From an uncultured Bacteroidota bacterium (GTDB taxonomy: Bacteria; Bacteroidota; Bacteroidia; 2-12-FULL-35-15), in NCBI GenBank assembly GCA_903881065.1, contig CAIRRW010000159.1, positions 1 to 9,664 of the forward strand: a DNA stretch of 9,664 nt, in the 5' to 3' direction. Positions within the stretch are counted from its first letter, which is position 1; each line of letters starts with the position of its first letter. A model generated the notes under the pieces. That model was not told the DNA's origin and searched no databases. It saw only the letters and a program-made list of their open reading frames with translations. Below are positions 7,234-9,664 of this stretch, one piece after another. The position numbers and the translations under genes were made by a program.

Positions 7234-8364
7234 ATGAAATTCAATATATCAAATACTGACAAAAACAGCAAGGCAAGAGCAGGAGAAATAATTACCGACC
7301 ACGGCACAATTCAAACTCCTATTTTTATGCCGGTTGGTACAGTTGGAACCGTAAAGGCAGTTCATCAGCGCGAACTGAAAGAGGACATTAAAGCACAGAT
7401 TATTCTTGGAAACACCTATCATTTATATCTTCGCCCAGGCTTGGAAATAATAGAGCAGGCAGGAGGTTTGCATAAATTTAATGGTTGGGATAAGCCATTA
7501 CTTACTGATAGCGGCGGTTATCAGGTATATTCGTTATCCAACACTAGAAAGCTTACAGAGGAAGGTGCTAAGTTTACGTCGCATATTGATGGCAGCAAAC
7601 ACTTCTTTTCTCCTGAAAATGTGATGGATATTCAGCGTACAATTGGTGCTGATATTATTATGGCTTTTGATGAATGTACTCCTTATCCATGTGAATATAA
7701 TTATGCAAAACGCTCACTTGATATGACACATCGCTGGCTGAAGCGCTGCTGCCAACGATTTGATGAAACCGATGGGAAGTATGGATATTCGCAAACGCTG
7801 TTTCCGATTGTTCAGGGAAGTGTATATAAAGATTTGCGTGAAAAGTCTGCAGAGTTTATTGCCAACGAAAATCGAGAAGGGAATGCTATCGGTGGATTAT
7901 CGGTAGGTGAGCCGGCAGAAGATATGTATGCAATGACAGAAGTAGTTTGCAATATTTTACCTGTGGACAAACCTCGCTACTTAATGGGAGTGGGCACTCC
8001 GATAAATATTCTGGAGAGTATAGCATTAGGCATCGATATGTTCGATTGTGTGTTGCCTACCCGCAATGCGCGTCATGGTTTGCTTTTCACTCAAAATGGC
8101 GTAATCAATATAAAGAATGAAAAGTGGAAAAATGATTTTTCGCCTTTGGATGAAAACGGCACATCGTATGTTGACAGGGAATATACAAAGGCATATTTGC
8201 GTCATTTGGTGCATTCGCAGGAATTGCTTGGCGCAATGATTGCAAGTATTCACAATCTTGCTTTTTATTTATGGCTTGTAGGTGAAGCTCGTAATCAAAT
8301 TATTGCAGGCACTTTCAGAGAATGGAAGGATAAAATGGTGAAACAAATGAATAATAGGCTTTAA
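7234..8364 (+). CDS. tgt: tRNA-guanine transglycosylase (queuine/preQ1 tRNA-ribosyltransferase)
   Basis: This 376-residue enzyme exchanges guanine 34 in the anticodon of GUN tRNAs (Asp, Asn, His, Tyr) for preQ1, the base-exchange step of queuosine synthesis. The barrel is full length. DSGGYQVYSLS (92-102) holds the general-base Asp at 92. D146-E147-C148, GGLSVGE (220-226) and MGVGTP (251-256) line the base pocket. FDCVLPTRNAR (270-280) holds the nucleophile D271. C148 and V224 match the bacterial, preQ1-type pocket. The zinc site is unusual. Aligned without gaps to the Zymomonas enzyme (C318, C320, C323, H349, from memory), the three cysteines are G309, S311 and D314, while H340 remains. All catalytic residues are intact, so the protein is probably active, and I recall similar changes in other Bacteroidota Tgt proteins. 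The stop codon is followed by a repeat array and then the LPS permease gene. Confidence 0.97.
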   Translation: MKFNISNTDKNSKARAGEIITDHGTIQTPIFMPVGTVGTVKAVHQRELKEDIKAQIILGNTYHLYLRPGLEIIEQAGGLHKFNGWDKPLLTDSGGYQVYSLSNTRKLTEEGAKFTSHIDGSKHFFSPENVMDIQRTIGADIIMAFDECTPYPCEYNYAKRSLDMTHRWLKRCCQRFDETDGKYGYSQTLFPIVQGSVYKDLREKSAEFIANENREGNAIGGLSVGEPAEDMYAMTEVVCNILPVDKPRYLMGVGTPINILESIALGIDMFDCVLPTRNARHGLLFTQNGVINIKNEKWKNDFSPLDENGTSYVDREYTKAYLRHLVHSQELLGAMIASIHNLAFYLWLVGEARNQIIAGTFREWKDKMVKQMNNRL

Positions 8365-8477
8365 TGATTGATTTTTCTAATGAAAAGCTTCGTGAGAAAA
8401 AGGGAAAAACAATTTTTATAAACCTTCCAATACGCGATGGTGAGCAAAAGACAACTTTTACTCACCATCGCGTATAA
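8364..8477 (+). CDS. Possible small ORF coupled to tgt (37 aa, doubtful)
   Basis: An ATG at 8364 overlaps the tgt stop in a TAATG arrangement that would allow translational coupling. The frame runs 37 codons to a TAA at 8475-8477. The peptide is charged (MIDFSNEKLREKKGK, then TIFINLP) and its last 15 or so residues are encoded by the first unit of the palindromic array. I do not recognise it. It may be the remnant of a longer gene into which the repeats grew, or a chance frame. Confidence 0.18.
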   Translation: MIDFSNEKLREKKGKTIFINLPIRDGEQKTTFTHHRV

Positions 8478-8658
8478 GATTGTCAGTAAAAGTCAACTTT
8501 TATACACCATCGCGTATTCGATTGCCAGTAAAAGACAACTTTTACTCACCATCGTATATATGATTGCCAGTAAAAGACAACCTTTACTCACCATCGCGTA
8601 TATGATTGCCAGTAAAAGACAACTTTTACTCACCATCGCGTATATGATTGCCAGTAAA
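8430..8658. repeat. Tandem array of 42-bp palindromic units (5 full, 1 partial)
   Basis: This array fills most of the 351-bp gap between tgt and the permease gene. Units lie at 8430-8475 (variant first unit, 46 bp), 8476-8517, 8518-8559, 8560-8601, 8602-8643 and 8644-8658 (truncated). The last four starts are nearly identical, and unit 2 is the most diverged of the 42-bp units. Each full unit centres on the inverted repeat AGTAAAAG / CTTTTACT with loop ACAA, with changes in units 1, 2 and 4. Each ends in CACCATCGCGTAT or a close variant. The first unit begins with ATACGCGATGGTGAG, the exact reverse complement of its own end (8461-8475), so it forms a 46-bp hairpin with 15+5 paired bases and one C-A mismatch. 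There are no unique spacers, so it is not a CRISPR. No T-tract follows, so it is not a standard terminator. Positions 8365-8429 and 8659-8715 hold no other clear feature except a doubtful short ORF and the permease promoter. Confidence 0.95.
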
Positions 8659-8679
8659 TGAAAATAAAACATAGATTTG
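8647..8679 (+). promoter_or_regulatory. Candidate promoter of the LptF/LptG permease gene
   Basis: TAGATTTG at 8672-8679 matches the Bacteroidota -7 consensus TAnnTTTG. ATTG at 8647-8650 lies 21 nt upstream, close to the usual -33 spacing. Transcription would begin near 8685, about 30 nt before the TTG start. The -33 element lies inside the truncated last repeat unit. Confidence 0.5.
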
Positions 8680-8715
8680 CAAAGTCTTAAACAATCGAAA
8701 TAAGAACAATAACTA

Positions 8716-9664
8716 TTGAAAATACTCGACATCTATATAATTAAAAAGTTTTTGGGGACATTCTTTTTCTCCATGGCACTTATAATTTTAATTGTTGTGG
8801 TATTTGATATTTCAGAGAAGATAGATGATTTTCTGGCAAAGGATGCCCCGCTAAAAGCTATTGTTGTAGATTATTATTTCAACTTTATTCCTTATTTCGT
8901 CAGTCTTTTCAGCCCACTTTTCACATTTATTGCAGTAATTTTATTTACTTCAAAGATGGCTACACGCACCGAAATTGTTGCCATATTGAGTAGTGGAGTG
9001 AGTTATAACAGAATATTGGTGCCATATATGGTTTCTGCTGTTGTTATTGCATTGCTATCGCTTTATCTCAATAATTTTTTAATACCTCATGCCACCAAAA
9101 AACGAATTGAATTTGAAGATAGGTATATACACGACCAGTTTCATAACCGTGATAGGAATATTCACAAACAAATAGCACCTGACAATTACATTTATCTCGA
9201 ACGATTTGCTACCGAGGAAAATACTGGCTATAGGTTTTCAATAGAGAAATTTAATAAAGGTAATTTATATTATAAACTAATGGCTGAAACGATTAAATGG
9301 GACAGCGTAAAAAGCCATTGGCTGATTAGAAATTATTTTATTCGTACAATCAATGGAGCTGATGAATATATAAAAAAGGGCGCCCTAATTGACACAACTT
9401 TTGAATTTACACCAAAGGAATTTGGAAGGAAGGATAATACTGTGGAAACGATGGATTATAACGAACTTAATCAATATATAGTTTCCGAACGGCTGAAAGG
9501 TTCTGATAATATAGAGGTTTCGTTAATTAGCAAATACAGCCGAACTTCTTTCCCAATAGCAACTTTTATACTTACATTAATAGGCGTATCTATTGCCAGC
9601 CGTAAAATTCGTGGAGGTATTGGAATGCATATAGGGTTGGGTATTTTAATAAGTTTTACTTACA
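8716..9664 (+). CDS. LptF/LptG family LPS export permease (3' truncated by window)
   Basis: The visible 316 codons encode most of a YjgP/YjgQ-type inner-membrane permease; family members run to about 355-365 residues. LptF and LptG pair with the ATPase LptB to pull LPS out of the inner membrane. The sequence shows TM1 (about 14-32), VFDISEKIDDFL (29-40), TM2 (about 58-78), the cytosolic coupling segment TEIVAILSSGVSYNRIL (85-101), TM3 (about 101-123), a periplasmic beta-jellyroll region (about 130-265) and TM4 starting near 278. The start is TTG at 8716: an in-frame TAA lies at 8710-8712, and the KILDIYIIKKFLGTFF beginning matches relatives with Met at this place. I cannot say whether it is the LptF or the LptG type. 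It shares orientation with tgt but probably has its own promoter at 8647-8679. Confidence 0.95.
   Translation, partial: MKILDIYIIKKFLGTFFFSMALIILIVVVFDISEKIDDFLAKDAPLKAIVVDYYFNFIPYFVSLFSPLFTFIAVILFTSKMATRTEIVAILSSGVSYNRILVPYMVSAVVIALLSLYLNNFLIPHATKKRIEFEDRYIHDQFHNRDRNIHKQIAPDNYIYLERFATEENTGYRFSIEKFNKGNLYYKLMAETIKWDSVKSHWLIRNYFIRTINGADEYIKKGALIDTTFEFTPKEFGRKDNTVETMDYNELNQYIVSERLKGSDNIEVSLISKYSRTSFPIATFILTLIGVSIASRKIRGGIGMHIGLGILISFTY

Noticed and set aside
8026..8253. Minus-strand open frame opposite the end of tgt
   Set aside because: It is antisense to conserved tgt sequence. Its Cys/His content mirrors tgt codons and is not a zinc domain.
8430..8475. Rho-independent terminator of tgt
   Set aside because: The hairpin is strong, but it is followed by AAGATTGTC and not by a T-tract. 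A pausing or decay-blocking role remains possible.
8430..8658. CRISPR array
   Set aside because: The whole 42-bp period is repeated with no unique spacers, and no cas genes are in the window.

Overview
The window reads as ordinary chromosome of a Bacteroidota species. It is AT-rich, with a type IX secretion (T9SS) C-terminal sorting domain, TAnnTTTG promoter-like boxes, little sign of Shine-Dalgarno sequences and a tgt - LptF/LptG-type permease gene pair. I see no phage, insertion sequence, tRNA, rRNA or CRISPR.

Layout. Positions 1-4353 form a plus-strand cluster: the tail of an unrecognised gene, a probable outer-membrane beta-barrel protein (130-1395), a secreted T9SS cargo protein built from seven ~52-residue repeats (1399-2865), and a GT-C/GT39-type membrane glycosyltransferase (2875-4353). 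Gaps of 15, 3 and 9 nt suggest one transcript. Positions 4473-6959 form a convergent minus-strand operon, read as GT2 glycosyltransferase, ECF-type sigma factor (10-bp overlap) and rsmG (37-nt gap). A 274-bp divergent spacer (6960-7233) carries promoter-like boxes on both strands and scattered GAATTACGA-type motifs. Next come tgt (7234-8364), a 42-bp tandem array of palindromic units (8430-8658), and the start of an LptF/LptG-family permease (8716 to the window edge).

How the genes work together. The left cluster is envelope and secretion related: a barrel, an exported T9SS protein and a lipid-linked sugar transferase. The middle operon combines a membrane glycosyltransferase, a sigma factor and a ribosomal RNA methyltransferase. 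The right part holds tRNA queuosine modification and LPS export.

Most notable observations. (1) The intergenic array has five 42-bp units plus a partial sixth, each with a hairpin. The first unit has a perfect 15-bp inverted arm that could pair with any later copy, and the last partial unit seems to supply the -33 element of the permease promoter. (2) The Tgt protein has lost all three cysteine zinc ligands (Gly309, Ser311, Asp314) but keeps the histidine. I found no convincing new multi-gene defence or mobile system here.
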